Source of the DNA: Bogoriella caseilytica
Lineage (GTDB): Bacteria; Actinomycetota; Actinomycetes; Actinomycetales; Actinomycetaceae
Assembly: GCF_003752405.1 (NCBI RefSeq)
Contig: NZ_RKHK01000001.1
Location: 3,038,001 to 3,102,000, forward strand
Length of the DNA stretch: 64,000 nt
Reading direction: 5' to 3'
Positions 28,381-36,663 of the stretch are shown piece by piece (the first letter of the stretch is position 1; each line of letters opens with the position of its first letter). Under the pieces are notes generated by a model that was given only the letters and a program-made list of their open reading frames with translations, had not been told where the DNA came from and searched no databases. The translations under genes and the position numbers were made by a program.

Positions 28381-28956
28381 TCACCGGGCAGGTGGTTGGA
28401 ATCTCTCGGTCCACGGGGCTCGATGGCCCGTGGCACGGGCGTGCACGATGGCGAGCCATGCGGCGAGATCGGCGGCGCTGGCCGTCAGCGCCGTGGGCAG
28501 ACTCAGCTGCTCGCTCCCGAAACTCCGCCGGTTGGCGGCGAGCGCGGCCCGGGTGGCTCGGGTGGCGGAGTCTCGGAGCTGAGCCGCGCCTTCGTCGGTG
28601 AGGAGGAAGGTCACCAGGTTGGTCGAATGAATGCGTTGGTGCATCACGGCCTCCACGGCGGTCCACGGGATGACGGTCGTGGTGAAGCGGCGGACGCGAA
28701 TGAGATCGGCGGTCACCGTGATGACGGCAGGTATGGCCAACTGGAGCAGGGCCGCTCCCACGCCGAGAGCTCCGAACACGATCGACACCCAGCCGACCAC
28801 GAGCATCGTCAGGTCTGAACTCGTGGTGAGCCAGTAGCCCACAGCGACGAAGACCAGTGCCATCGGTATCAGGAGCAGGATCTTCCCCGGGGAACTCGTG
28901 ATGCGCACGTGCCCGGCCGTGGCGAGTTCTCGCTCCCAGGATTGTGGATCGTTCAT
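28381..28956 (-). CDS. Small membrane protein with PH-like domain, function unknown
   Basis: 191 aa. Two membrane helices lie at about 25-45 and 50-75. The soluble part begins V-T-A-D-L-I-R-V-R-R-F-T-T-T-V-I-P-W-T-A-V-E-A-V and continues with a helix ending W-L-A-I-V-H-A-R-A-T-G. The order helix pair, then a V-I-P-W motif in a beta-rich domain, is like the neighbour gene and like STM3941-type proteins. It starts the two-gene minus-strand unit. The 210-base gap from here to the tRNA holds only its promoter region. Confidence 0.55.
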   Translation of the reverse strand: MNDPQSWERELATAGHVRITSSPGKILLLIPMALVFVAVGYWLTTSSDLTMLVVGWVSIVFGALGVGAALLQLAIPAVITVTADLIRVRRFTTTVIPWTAVEAVMHQRIHSTNLVTFLLTDEGAAQLRDSATRATRAALAANRRSFGSEQLSLPTALTASAADLAAWLAIVHARATGHRAPWTERFQPPAR

Positions 28957-29166
28957 GGATCACTCCCGCGCCGGTGCCGACCGGCGGGCCCACTGCACCG
29001 CCGGCATCGCGGCGCCAGCGTAGCCCAGGTCACTGATGGCGGCCTGGGGCCTATCCGGGAGCGGCGAGGGTCGCGAGGCTCACACCCGCTCGGTTGTGAG
29101 TCCGGCGCTGTGGCTGAGGTAGCATCGTCGAGGCCGTTCCGGTGGTGTTCATCCGCCGAACGACCG

Positions 29167-29241
<75 letters not shown>

Positions 29242-29249
29242 AATGTGAT

Positions 29250-29270
29250 GTCTCAGGACATCGGAATGGG
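29250..29270 (+). repeat. IS481 left terminal inverted repeat
   Basis: 21 bases beginning GTCTCAGGACATCGGAATGG, perfect inverse of 30550-30570. Confidence 0.88.
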
Positions 29271-29298
29271 CTGAACCCCCGTTGTGGGGGTTCAGCCC
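29268..29298. terminator. Perfect 13-bp hairpin at the transposase stop
   Basis: GGGCTGAACCCCC (29268-29280), loop GTTGT, GGGGGTTCAGCCC (29286-29298). It overlaps the transposase stop codon and lies just after the tRNA, so it may end the transposase message and also stop tRNA read-through. Confidence 0.6.
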
Positions 29299-30503
29299 AT
29301 TTGTCGTTTCTGGCTTTGGCGTTGGTAGGTGCGGGTGGGGTCGATGGTGAGCTCGCGCAGGATCTCGCCGGTGGTGGCGTGGATGACGCGGACGTCGAGG
29401 TCCTGGATGAGCAGGATGGCGGGGGTTCGAGCGTGGTCTCGCCCGATGCCGAGCTTCAGCAGGCGTCCTGCGTGGCGCAGGGTCACTTTGCCGGAGGCGT
29501 CGATGATGTCGTGGCGGACGCGTTCGTGGGTCTGCGTGTCGCGACTGGGCCCTGGGAGGGCTTTGGGTAGCGAGGTGTAGAGCGTGGCTGGGGTGGCCCG
29601 GTTTGGCAGGGAGCGGTGCGGTCGTCGGGTGTTGTACTCGTGGCGGAACTGGTCCAGCAGGTCTTGGAGCTCGGCGGTGGTGGCGGGCTGGTGGGGGTGG
29701 GCGCGGAGCCAGTTCTTCATGGTCTGTTGGAAGCGCTCGACTTTGCCGCAGGTCGTGGGGTGGCCCGGGCGGGAGTTCTTCTGGATCACGTCCCAGAGGC
29801 GGAGTTGGGCCTCGAGTGCGGTGCGCCCGCCTCGGTGGCCTTGGCTGGCCAGGCGGACGGTGTAGACCATGCCGTTATCGGTCAAGGTCGAGGCGGGGAT
29901 GCCGTGCTCGCCTGCGGTGTCGCGGAAGGTCGTGGCAACGATCAGGGCGGTGATCGGCCGGTGGGCGCTGATGTGTAGGGCGTAGCGGGAGTGGTCATCG
30001 AGCCAGGTGATGATCTCGGCGTCACGGCCATCGCTGAGCCGGTAGTGGGTGAAGTCAGATTGCCAGGTCTCATTGGGTTGTGCGGCTTCGAAGCGGATGT
30101 AGGAAGCACGAGGCCGTTTCCTCGGGCTCGGGTCGATCAGACCTGCTCGGGTGAGGATCCGGTGGATCGTGGCCCGGGAGATAGCAGTGTTGTGGTCGTG
30201 TTTGAGATGCCAAGCGATGGTTTCAGCCCCGGCATCTAGACCCTGGGCGCTCAGCTGGGTGCGCAGGGCAACAACCAGGTCGACCGTTGCCGGCGCGGTG
30301 GCGCCCGGGCGGGTCTTCGGTGCCCGTGAGCGCGGCTCGAAAGCGGCCTCGCCCTCGGCTCGCCATCGGGCCATCAAACGGCTGATCCATCCCTGGGAGA
30401 CACCGTAGCGGCGAGCGACCTCGGACTGAGTAGCCCCGGCAAGAACGGCTGTGATGACCAGACGACGCTTCGACATCTCCAAAGCCTGGAACCAGACCCA
30501 CAC
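29292..30503 (-). CDS. IS481-family transposase
   Basis: 403 aa. N-terminal helix-turn-helix (S-E-V-A-R-R-Y-G-V-S-Q-G-W-I-S-R) at about residues 27-43, a second HTH region to 130, then the DDE integrase core: D150 in W-Q-S-D-F-T, D209 in L-T-D-N-G, and E256 in K-V-E-R-F-Q-Q. The C-terminal R-R-P-H-R-S-L is typical of IS481. All catalytic residues are present and the frame is uninterrupted, so it is probably active. It starts 73 bases inside the right end of the IS. Confidence 0.92.
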   Translation of the reverse strand: MWVWFQALEMSKRRLVITAVLAGATQSEVARRYGVSQGWISRLMARWRAEGEAAFEPRSRAPKTRPGATAPATVDLVVALRTQLSAQGLDAGAETIAWHLKHDHNTAISRATIHRILTRAGLIDPSPRKRPRASYIRFEAAQPNETWQSDFTHYRLSDGRDAEIITWLDDHSRYALHISAHRPITALIVATTFRDTAGEHGIPASTLTDNGMVYTVRLASQGHRGGRTALEAQLRLWDVIQKNSRPGHPTTCGKVERFQQTMKNWLRAHPHQPATTAELQDLLDQFRHEYNTRRPHRSLPNRATPATLYTSLPKALPGPSRDTQTHERVRHDIIDASGKVTLRHAGRLLKLGIGRDHARTPAILLIQDLDVRVIHATTGEILRELTIDPTRTYQRQSQKRQMG

Positions 30504-30549
30504 TGATGCCGATCACCTGAGACATGCCTATTCCGATGACGCGAGACAC

Positions 30550-30570
30550 CCCATTCCGATGTCCTGAGAC
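30550..30570 (-). repeat. IS481 right terminal inverted repeat
   Basis: Reverse complement of 29250-29270. Related degenerate copies of the C-C-T-G-A-G-A-C and A-T-T-C-C-G-A-T-G words recur at 30506-30549. Confidence 0.88.
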
Positions 30571-30576
30571 CACACA

Positions 30577-30591
30577 CCGCCAGCCCGACAA
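30577..30591 (+). repeat. IS481 target-site duplication, right copy
   Basis: Same 15 bases as 29229-29243. It therefore looks like a third, very short tRNA 3' end, but it was created by the IS and not by the island. Confidence 0.85.
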
Positions 30592-30592
30592 T

Positions 30593-30626
30593 AAGCCCTG
30601 GTGAGAGGAAACTTTCACCAGGGCTT
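30593..30626. terminator. tRNA-Pro-type terminator, left (element-borne) copy
   Basis: AAGCCCTGGTGA (30593-30604) pairs with TCACCAGGGCTT (30615-30626); three more pairs close a GAAA tetraloop. Before the IS insertion it stood directly behind the tRNA. A related hairpin follows attR. Confidence 0.65.
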
Positions 30627-30681
30627 CGTCGTGTCTGGGGGGGGCAGTTCCGTTCTAGCCGGCTGGCGTCCGTGCTGATCC

Positions 30682-31350
30682 TCATGCACTGGACGGCGAG
30701 GACGTCTGCGGATGCGTGACCGCGGGCTTGGAAGTGGACCAGAAAGGGCCTTCCGAGTGGACCAATCTGCGGGCAGGCGATGCTCCGGCTCCTCCGCGGA
30801 GGGTCGGAGCGGGCTTGGCGGGACTCACAGGCGGGGGCTGTCGCGCCGACCGGCTTCCTTCGTGTCGGTGGTGCGGCGAAGACCAGGTTGGCCTGCCGTG
30901 CGGCCTCCGCGAGGTGCCGGTGGTGGGCTGCAGGTAGTCCTTGGTTGGCTCCATCGACTGGTGCCCCAGGATCTTCTGGAGCACGTGCAGCGCGATGCCG
31001 GCGTCGGCCAGCCAGCTTGCTCCGGTGTGGCGCAGCCCGTGCCGGGTGAGGTTGTAGAAGCCGAGCTTGGCCACGAGGTCATCCCAGTGGGTCGCCTCAC
31101 GGAAGGTCGCGGTGGTGAAAACGCCGCCGCGTGACCCGCGTAGGAGCGGGTCATCTAGCTCCGCCCCGCATCTGGTCGAAGAATACTCGACATCCTCGGT
31201 GGTGCGGATGTGGCTGACTCGTCCGACGCGCTTCCTGGTCTAGGGGTCGGTCCATCGCACGCGTGCGCGGAACCCGTCGACGCGGCGTTCGACGTCGGTG
31301 GACAGCCGCACTCCGACCGGCGGCATTCGGAGTTTGCACGGATCAGCCAT
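30682..31350 (-). pseudogene. Degraded tyrosine integrase (element A)
   Basis: Starting ATG 31350 it reads M-A-D-P-C-K-L-R-M-P-P-V-G-V-R-L-S-T-D, then hits TAG at 31240-31242. The same frame continues to V-F-T-T-A-T-F-R-E-A-T-H-W and to the catalytic end L-T-R-H-G-L-R-H-T-G-A-S-W-L-A-D-A-G ... L-G-H-Q-S-M-E-P-T-K-D-Y. The arginine-bearing half of the catalytic domain and most of the N-terminal domain are deleted near 31170, and a further frameshift is likely near 30938, after which frame 3 gives a sensible H-R-H-L-A-E-A-A-R tail. It is next to attL and was probably the integrase of an older element. Confidence 0.75.
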
Positions 31351-31555
31351 GACCGTTCTCCTGCTCGCGCACCCAGCTTCTGACTGAGACCGGGTTGTAG
31401 CGGGAGACGCCGCCGATCTGGAGGAACGGCGGGCCAATGCGTTCGCACCGCCAGCGCGAGACGGTGGCTTAGGAGCCGTTCAGGTACTCCGAGATCTCCC
31501 GGGCGCACCACAGCGGCTCGACCGAGCCGACGCCACGTTCAACGGTCTCGCTCAT
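31343..31555 (-). pseudogene. Degraded excisionase-type HTH gene (element A)
   Basis: ATG 31555 reads 28 residues (… L-W-C-A-R-E-I-S-E-Y-L-N-G-S), then a TAA at 31469-31471, then in the same frame A-T-V-S-R-W-R-C-E-R-I-G-P-P-F-L-Q-I-G-G-V-S-R-Y-N to a TGA overlapping the integrase start. This is an AlpA/MerR-like excisionase broken by one stop. Order xis-int with overlap is standard for actinobacterial integrative elements. Confidence 0.65.
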
Positions 31556-32000
31556 CGTGGTCACCGGCGGGCAGCGCCGCGAAGAAGGCTCCTTCGGCTT
31601 CCTCCCGACGCGCGACATCGGCTTCCATGAACGCGCGGAAGACCTGCTCGCGGTCGGCGATCACGATATCCTCGATCGCGGGTTTAGGGCCCTCGCCGGG
31701 CCAGGTGGTCTGCCGGGTGGGGCGGTCGCGGTCCAGGCGGGTGCCGGAGGCGGCGACCCAGTCCCGTAGCCAGCCGCGGGTGGCGGCGAAGTCGCGGTGC
31801 CAGCCGCTTGGTGCGGACCCGTTCTGCTCCGGCTCGTAGGCGCACTGCCAGTGCATGTGCAGCCCGGACAGCTCCCAGACCAGCTCAGGGGCCGGTGCCA
31901 GAACGGCGGCAGCGTCACACGCCAAGGGCTTCGAGACTGGAGGGATGAACGATGACCCACAGCCCAGCTCCCACGGGCTGGAACTATTCCTGAACATCAA
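31539..32000 (-). CDS. Hypothetical protein, probably a truncated remnant of element A
   Basis: Open frame of 153 aa. The C-terminal 110 residues look like real protein (H-M-H-W-Q-C-A-Y-E-P-E-Q, then H-R-D-F-A-A-T-R-G-W-L-R-D-W, and a charged helix E-A-D-V-A-R-R-E-E-A-E-G-A-F-F), whereas the N-terminal part runs antisense into the excisionase of element B. The junction between the two elements therefore lies near 31945. Its stop overlaps the decayed xis start, so it was upstream in the same operon. In pSAM2-like elements that place is taken by a replication gene, but I do not recognise this sequence. Confidence 0.35.
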   Translation of the reverse strand: MMFRNSSSPWELGCGSSFIPPVSKPLACDAAAVLAPAPELVWELSGLHMHWQCAYEPEQNGSAPSGWHRDFAATRGWLRDWVAASGTRLDRDRPTRQTTWPGEGPKPAIEDIVIADREQVFRAFMEADVARREEAEGAFFAALPAGDHDERDR

Positions 32001-32195
32001 CGAACTCGCCGACTACCTCGGCGACCCCGTCTCTACCTGTACGACTGGCGCACCAACGGGAAGGGTCCCCGCACCTACCGGTTCGGGAAGCGCATCATGT
32101 TCGGCGTCAGCGACGTCCGCACCTGGATGGAGGCCACGCGCGAACCCGGCCGCGCCGCCGGGTTTCCCGGCGGTGCGGAGAGCGCGCGTGGGTAG
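31945..32195 (+). pseudogene. Frameshifted excisionase-type HTH gene (element B)
   Basis: From ATG 31945 (GGAGGG directly before it) the frame reads L-E-L-F-L-N-I-N-E-L-A-D-Y-L-G-D-P-V-S-T. Restoring one missing base near 32036 gives L-Y-D-W-R-T-N-G-K-G-P-R-T-Y-R-F-G-K-R-I-M-F, then V-R-T-W-M-E, the classic excisionase ending, to TAG at 32193-32195. Its end overlaps the integrase start GTG 32188. Confidence 0.7.
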
Positions 32196-32396
32196 GCCCC
32201 GCACGCCGTCGGCACCTTCGGAGTCCTCGCCACCAACGCACAGCCCAACGGCAACCACATCGCGAAGACCCGCTACCGCGACTGGGACGGCAAGAGCCGA
32301 CTCGTCCAGGCCACCGGGTCCTCGCGCTCCGCCGCCGAGCGAAAGCTGAAGCAGAAGCTCGCCGAACGCTCCATCTACCAGCCCGGATTCAACGGG

Positions 32397-33368
32397 ATGA
32401 GCGCCGACAGCGCGTTCCCGGAGCTCGTCGCGTACTGGCTGGAAGACATGGAGATCGAAGACCACCTCTCACGAACCACGAAGAATCTCTACGACCGCGA
32501 CATGCGTGGCCTCGTCCTCCCTGCATTCAAAGACCTCACACTCCGTGAGGTCGGGGTCGCCCGCTGCGAATACTTCCTCAAGCACCTCGCCAAGCGCAGC
32601 TACAGCCGCGCCAAGCACGCCCGCGTCGTCCTCCGGCTCGCTCTCGCGCTTGCTGTCCGCCATGAGATCCTGCCTCGCAGCCCGATGGACCACGTCTCCC
32701 GGCTGCACCGGAAGAAGACCATCCCCGACGCGTTCACAATCGGCGAGGTGCAGGACATCCGTGCCGCGATCAAGGCTTGGGAGTCCCGGCGGATACTGGC
32801 GGGACCGAGGCCGGATAGGCAACTCGGGCAGATCGTCGAAGTCATGCTCGGCACGTCCGCCCGCATCGGCGAAGTCCTCGCCATCCGCCTCCAGGATCTC
32901 GACCTGGACGGCCCGATCCCGACCGCACGGATCGCCGGGACGATCATCAGCCGCAAAGGCGAGCCGACGCATCGGCAGGATCATCCGAAGACGGATCGCT
33001 CGGTCCGCCGCGTCGCGCTGCCGTCATTCACGTTGCAGGCGATCCGCTCGCGCCTGCTGCGTAGCGGAGACACCGAACCGGGCGCGCTTCTGTTTAGTAC
33101 CCGGGTCGGGACGCCGCACACGACGAACAACGTCCGCCGGCTCCTGCGCGACGTGATGGATGAGGCCGGGATCGAGAACGTCACCCCGCACCGTTTCCGC
33201 CGCACCGTCGCCACCGTCATCAACGACGCCCAAGGTGCACTCCTCGCATCCGAACTCCTCGGGCACACCGACCCGCGGATCACGATGCAGCACTACATCC
33301 AGCGCAGCGAGACCGTCGACCCCATCACTGCTGAGCATCTTGAGCAGGCTTTTGGTCTGGCTGGATGA
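32397..33368 (+). CDS. Tyrosine recombinase/integrase (element B)
   Basis: 323 aa from ATG 32397. The catalytic residues are complete: R156 (T-S-A-R-I-G-E), K198, H265 and R268 (H-R-F-R-R), H290 (L-L-G-H-T-D) and Y300 (M-Q-H-Y-I). The in-frame reading is open back to 32196 without a start codon and carries integrase N-terminal sequence (V-G-T-F-G-V-L-A-T-N, then R-Y-R-D-W-D-G-K-S-R). The natural start is probably GTG 32188 (M-G-R-P-R-T-P), put out of frame by one missing base near 32206. So the gene is either slightly broken, starts internally, or has a sequence error. It is the likely integrase of this island. Confidence 0.82.
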   Translation: MSADSAFPELVAYWLEDMEIEDHLSRTTKNLYDRDMRGLVLPAFKDLTLREVGVARCEYFLKHLAKRSYSRAKHARVVLRLALALAVRHEILPRSPMDHVSRLHRKKTIPDAFTIGEVQDIRAAIKAWESRRILAGPRPDRQLGQIVEVMLGTSARIGEVLAIRLQDLDLDGPIPTARIAGTIISRKGEPTHRQDHPKTDRSVRRVALPSFTLQAIRSRLLRSGDTEPGALLFSTRVGTPHTTNNVRRLLRDVMDEAGIENVTPHRFRRTVATVINDAQGALLASELLGHTDPRITMQHYIQRSETVDPITAEHLEQAFGLAG

Positions 33369-33427
33369 CGGGAAGTGCCTGCGGAGGGAACGCGTATAGG
33401 CATCCTCGGTGCTCGTCGTGCCGATCC

Positions 33428-35200
33428 TTACGGGAGGACGTCAGCGATCGGTCCGCCCGTTACACCAGGCTCGAGGACGAGCACGGGCTTGTAGCGGGGC
33501 TCATCCTTCCTGTTGCCATCCCATTCATAGACGACGGTTCGCAGCGTATTGAGGTAGCGCCCGATGAGTACGGCCATCGTGTAAGGACCGTGGAAAGCGA
33601 GGTGTACTTCGGCGCGTCCTTGGCTGGCGGAGAATTTCTTGATTTGCTGTGCGATGGCCGCGCTGAGACGAGCTGCCTCTCGTGGGTCGATTCGTTCTGT
33701 ACTCCCAAGCGAGATGATCTCGGCTGCGTCGAATCCATCGGCTGAGTCGTTCACAAGCTGTTCGAAAGCGGTCCGATCTGCATGTGGCGTCAAGGTCACG
33801 AAGATCGCCACGCGATGTTTGAGTGCTGCCGCTTGATCCTGCCCTATCTGGGCGGGCTCGATAGTCAGCTCGGTGGTCTGCGGGTCGTCATCGGGCGCGG
33901 CGGATGTCCAGGCATTTTCCTCTGGATCGACCACGATCACCCTGCCGATCTTCGTTTCAGGCAGCGCCGCGCCAACTCCGAGGCCGACTGACAAGTGAGC
34001 TCCGCCCGATATACGCACGCTCTTTGCGTCCGCCGTGTACACGGCATCGCTGGTCAGCGGGAGAGTCTTCTGGAGCAGTTCCAGCCCTCCTCGGGAAGGA
34101 AGCCGCCCATCCTCGGACGGTTTGAGTCGGATGTGAAGGTCCTCCTCGTCGGCGTCAAGGGCAGATGATGCGGGGCGGCTTTGCACACGAATCGTGAAAT
34201 CGCGTGCCTCTGCGCGAATGATCGGCTTTCGCTGCTCGACGCGGTGCATCAGAAGGTCACGCACGATCTCGACTTCGCCAGACGGCTGGCGCATGTTCGC
34301 CTGCTTCTTGTCAGCCAGGGTTCGTGCTGGCGCGAGTCGCAAGAGCCGATCCGGGGCGTCGTAGTCACACTTCACCTCTTCGCCTGCCCGTGTGATCGTG
34401 TTCGCGATGCACAGGCTGAAGTTGGGATCGGCGTCGAGCTGGAGCAGACGTGGCAGTTCGCGTTCGCGGACGATATCGCTGTGTGCGATGTCGGGGGTGA
34501 CGACGAGCACGCCCGCCGAGAGACCTCGGGTGAGTGCCTGTTCGAGGCGGTCGGTGGTCGTGCCGGGTCGCAGGTCGGTGTGGTCTCTCCACACGACAAG
34601 CCCGGCGGCCCGGAGGAGATCTTCGAGGGCGTCGGCTTGTGCGGTGCCGTCTGATTGGCGGTAGGAGATGAATACTGGGCCGTCGCCGCGGACGGCACCG
34701 TCCGGTAAAGGACCGAGGGGAGGGAATCTTGAAGGAGGGACAGAGACTACTGCTTCCTTCGTTGTGGTCTTCCCGAACCGTTGGCGGCGGGCGATGAGCC
34801 CGAAGATCGCACCGGTTGCGCCAGGCGCGAAGACGAGCAGCGCGATCGGGGTGGAACTAACCTTGGCGGTCGCCCGCATCGCTGCGTGATCGACGGTGCT
34901 CGGTCCAGATGGGGAGGGGTGGCTGTGCCACTCACCGACGTAGCCGATCGGATCGTCGTCAGCTCGTTGCTGCAGAAACTCCTGCAAGAGCTCGTCCGCG
35001 CGAATGTCGTCGCGAACGTACCTGTTCGTCGTTGCCCCTTGCCCCTCAACAACCAGGGCGTGAGTTGCCACGATGGTGCCGTTGTCCTGGTAGCCGAGCA
35101 GGATGCCACCGGTCTCCCGAGGGAGGTGGTTCGCTGCCTCGAAGGCGATGGTCTCGTAAGCGTCGACGCGCAGTTCGATGCGCGTTGGTGGTCGAGTCAT
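33428..35200 (-). CDS. CBASS effector fusion: JAB/JAMM isopeptidase - TIR - SAVED
   Basis: 590 aa, three domains. Residues 1-140 are a JAB/MPN domain with a complete JAMM zinc site: E29 in R-E-T-G-G-I-L-L-G, H92 and H94 in E-W-H-S-H-P, S101 and D104. This is the Cap3-type deconjugase of type II CBASS. Residues 173-260 are a TIR domain (V-F-I-S-Y-R, W-R-D, and R-E-R-E-L with E248 the probable NADase glutamate). Residues about 330-575 are a SAVED sensor (A-H-L-S-V-G-L-G-V-G, E-V-H-L-A-F-H-G-P-Y-T-M-A-V-L-I-G-R). TIR-SAVED proteins are known CBASS effectors: cyclic trinucleotide binding makes them filament and hydrolyse NAD+. Fusion of the isopeptidase to the effector is unusual. It is last in the operon; its ATG overlaps the Cap2-like stop (ATGA). 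Confidence 0.88.
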   Translation of the reverse strand: MTRPPTRIELRVDAYETIAFEAANHLPRETGGILLGYQDNGTIVATHALVVEGQGATTNRYVRDDIRADELLQEFLQQRADDDPIGYVGEWHSHPSPSGPSTVDHAAMRATAKVSSTPIALLVFAPGATGAIFGLIARRQRFGKTTTKEAVVSVPPSRFPPLGPLPDGAVRGDGPVFISYRQSDGTAQADALEDLLRAAGLVVWRDHTDLRPGTTTDRLEQALTRGLSAGVLVVTPDIAHSDIVRERELPRLLQLDADPNFSLCIANTITRAGEEVKCDYDAPDRLLRLAPARTLADKKQANMRQPSGEVEIVRDLLMHRVEQRKPIIRAEARDFTIRVQSRPASSALDADEEDLHIRLKPSEDGRLPSRGGLELLQKTLPLTSDAVYTADAKSVRISGGAHLSVGLGVGAALPETKIGRVIVVDPEENAWTSAAPDDDPQTTELTIEPAQIGQDQAAALKHRVAIFVTLTPHADRTAFEQLVNDSADGFDAAEIISLGSTERIDPREAARLSAAIAQQIKKFSASQGRAEVHLAFHGPYTMAVLIGRYLNTLRTVVYEWDGNRKDEPRYKPVLVLEPGVTGGPIADVLP

Positions 35201-36663
35201 TCGTGACTCCTCACTGCGCCGATCGACAGGTCTCGCGTTTCCCCCGCTGGGTGGAGAGGGCGATCAACGAGCAGGCCGACGGCGTGGCGCACGGTCGCTG
35301 CGGCCGCCTCGATCACCGCGTAAGGGGGCGTCGGAGAGATTGGACTGCCACAGCCAGCTTCGAACAGTTCAGACTCAGGCTGATCGACAACGACTGACGA
35401 GGGCGGCAACGGTTCAGCTCCGTCGAGCGGTGGCAGCACATCGATTCGGTAGCTCGTGCCGCCGTTCTGAATCGCCGCTGAGACGATTCGCCTGGACAAT
35501 GCCCGTGCAGTGACGTGGAGAAGTGCAGTGGTGGCGAAATCGGCGGTCGCGTTCACCACGAGATCGTGGTCTCCGAGAAGCTCGACAGCCTCGTCGCCCG
35601 AGGTGAGTGAGTGATCGATCACCGCAATGTCGGCGGCTGCAATCCCACTGCGGTCAACCAGATGCTGCTTGACCGCCTCAACCTTTGACCGCCCCACAGC
35701 CTCAGGGCCGACAAGGTGACGGACAAGATTTCCGGGCATAACGACGTCGCCATCGAGCAGGGTGAGATTGTGAACACCGGAGCGCACGAGCATGTCCGCG
35801 ACGAACGAGCCGAGGGCTCCGACGCCCACAATCGCTACTCGACGTCCGCGGAGTTCAGGAGCAAGCAGACCTGAGCGTGCGGACTTGGCGGCATCGGTGT
35901 CGGCACCCGAGCTCAGGCGTCTGACCGCGACGCCGCCACCTATCGTGGGCCACACTTCGAGTGTGATTGCGCCCTCGTGAGAGCCCCGGCTGTAGATCAG
36001 CACCACGATCTCGATCGTGTGGTTGCGGATTCTGCGGTCCAGGTCGACGCTGGGGTTGATGCGAGCGGAGATGTCGTCCCATGATCTTGGGGGCACGTCT
36101 ACATTGCCGAGGTTGGCAACGTATCCGAAGCGATCCTTGCTGTGCTTCGAGGATTTCGCTGGCTTGGCGCCGCCGGCGATTCGCATCAGGTTGTTCGCTG
36201 CCGGGCGGAACCGAACGAATCCGCTGGGATATCGGGTCAGGTCATCGTAGAGATAAAGCCGCTCATCCTCGGAGGGCTTGAAGTAACGGTCGAGGTCTAG
36301 GTCGGGTCGATCGTCTGGCCAGCCTGCTGCCGCCTGTTCGAACCAGGCAGTGACGTGTTCGAGGAACGCTGGCGCTTCCGTCCACCACAGTCCGTCGTGA
36401 TCGTCTTCGGCGACCAAGCACAGCGCCCCGTCCAACTCCCTGTGCCAGGACCACGCGACCGCATCTGAGTCGAGCGGAACCACGCGAGGAGGGTGAAAGG
36501 GGTAGCGGGAACGCAGCGTCATGAGAACCTCGGTTGCACCGCCAGGGTGAACGATTGTCCCTCGCCAGCCGTGGTCATCCTCCGTGAAGCCGGCTCGGAT
36601 CAGCCCTTCCTCGAAGTGCTGTCGTGAGTATGCGACGTAGTCGTCGTACTCGGTGAGGGTCAC
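35197..36663 (-). CDS. Cap2-like E2-E1 fusion (ThiF-family ubiquitin-activating/conjugating enzyme)
   Basis: 488 aa. Residues 1-125 form an E2-like fold with candidate catalytic C82 in D-G-A-L-C-L-V. Residues about 265-488 form the ThiF/E1 adenylation domain: G-V-G-A-L-G-S at 280-286, D304-G-D306 and N312/R315 in L-L-D-G-D-V-V-M-P-G-N-L-V-R, K327, and the E1 thioester cysteine C438 in E-A-G-C-G-S. In type II CBASS, Cap2 adenylates the C-terminal residue of the CD-NTase and conjugates it to targets, priming it. GTG start overlaps the CD-NTase stop (GTGA). All key residues are present, so activity is expected. Confidence 0.9.
   Translation of the reverse strand: MTLTEYDDYVAYSRQHFEEGLIRAGFTEDDHGWRGTIVHPGGATEVLMTLRSRYPFHPPRVVPLDSDAVAWSWHRELDGALCLVAEDDHDGLWWTEAPAFLEHVTAWFEQAAAGWPDDRPDLDLDRYFKPSEDERLYLYDDLTRYPSGFVRFRPAANNLMRIAGGAKPAKSSKHSKDRFGYVANLGNVDVPPRSWDDISARINPSVDLDRRIRNHTIEIVVLIYSRGSHEGAITLEVWPTIGGGVAVRRLSSGADTDAAKSARSGLLAPELRGRRVAIVGVGALGSFVADMLVRSGVHNLTLLDGDVVMPGNLVRHLVGPEAVGRSKVEAVKQHLVDRSGIAAADIAVIDHSLTSGDEAVELLGDHDLVVNATADFATTALLHVTARALSRRIVSAAIQNGGTSYRIDVLPPLDGAEPLPPSSVVVDQPESELFEAGCGSPISPTPPYAVIEAAAATVRHAVGLLVDRPLHPAGETRDLSIGAVRSHE

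Larger units (their letters stand above)
29244..30576. mobile_element. IS481-family insertion sequence, complete
   Basis: 1333 bp. Both ends begin TGTG when read inward, followed after two mismatched bases by a perfect 21-bp inverted repeat (29250-29270 and 30550-30570, starting GTCTCAGGACATCGG). It is flanked by 15-bp target duplications and encodes one intact transposase. The perfect ends and duplication point to a recent insertion. Confidence 0.88.

Noticed and set aside
31539-32000. Naming the remnant as a RepSA-type replication initiator
   Set aside because: The position before xis-int fits, but no replication motif is visible in the residues that remain.
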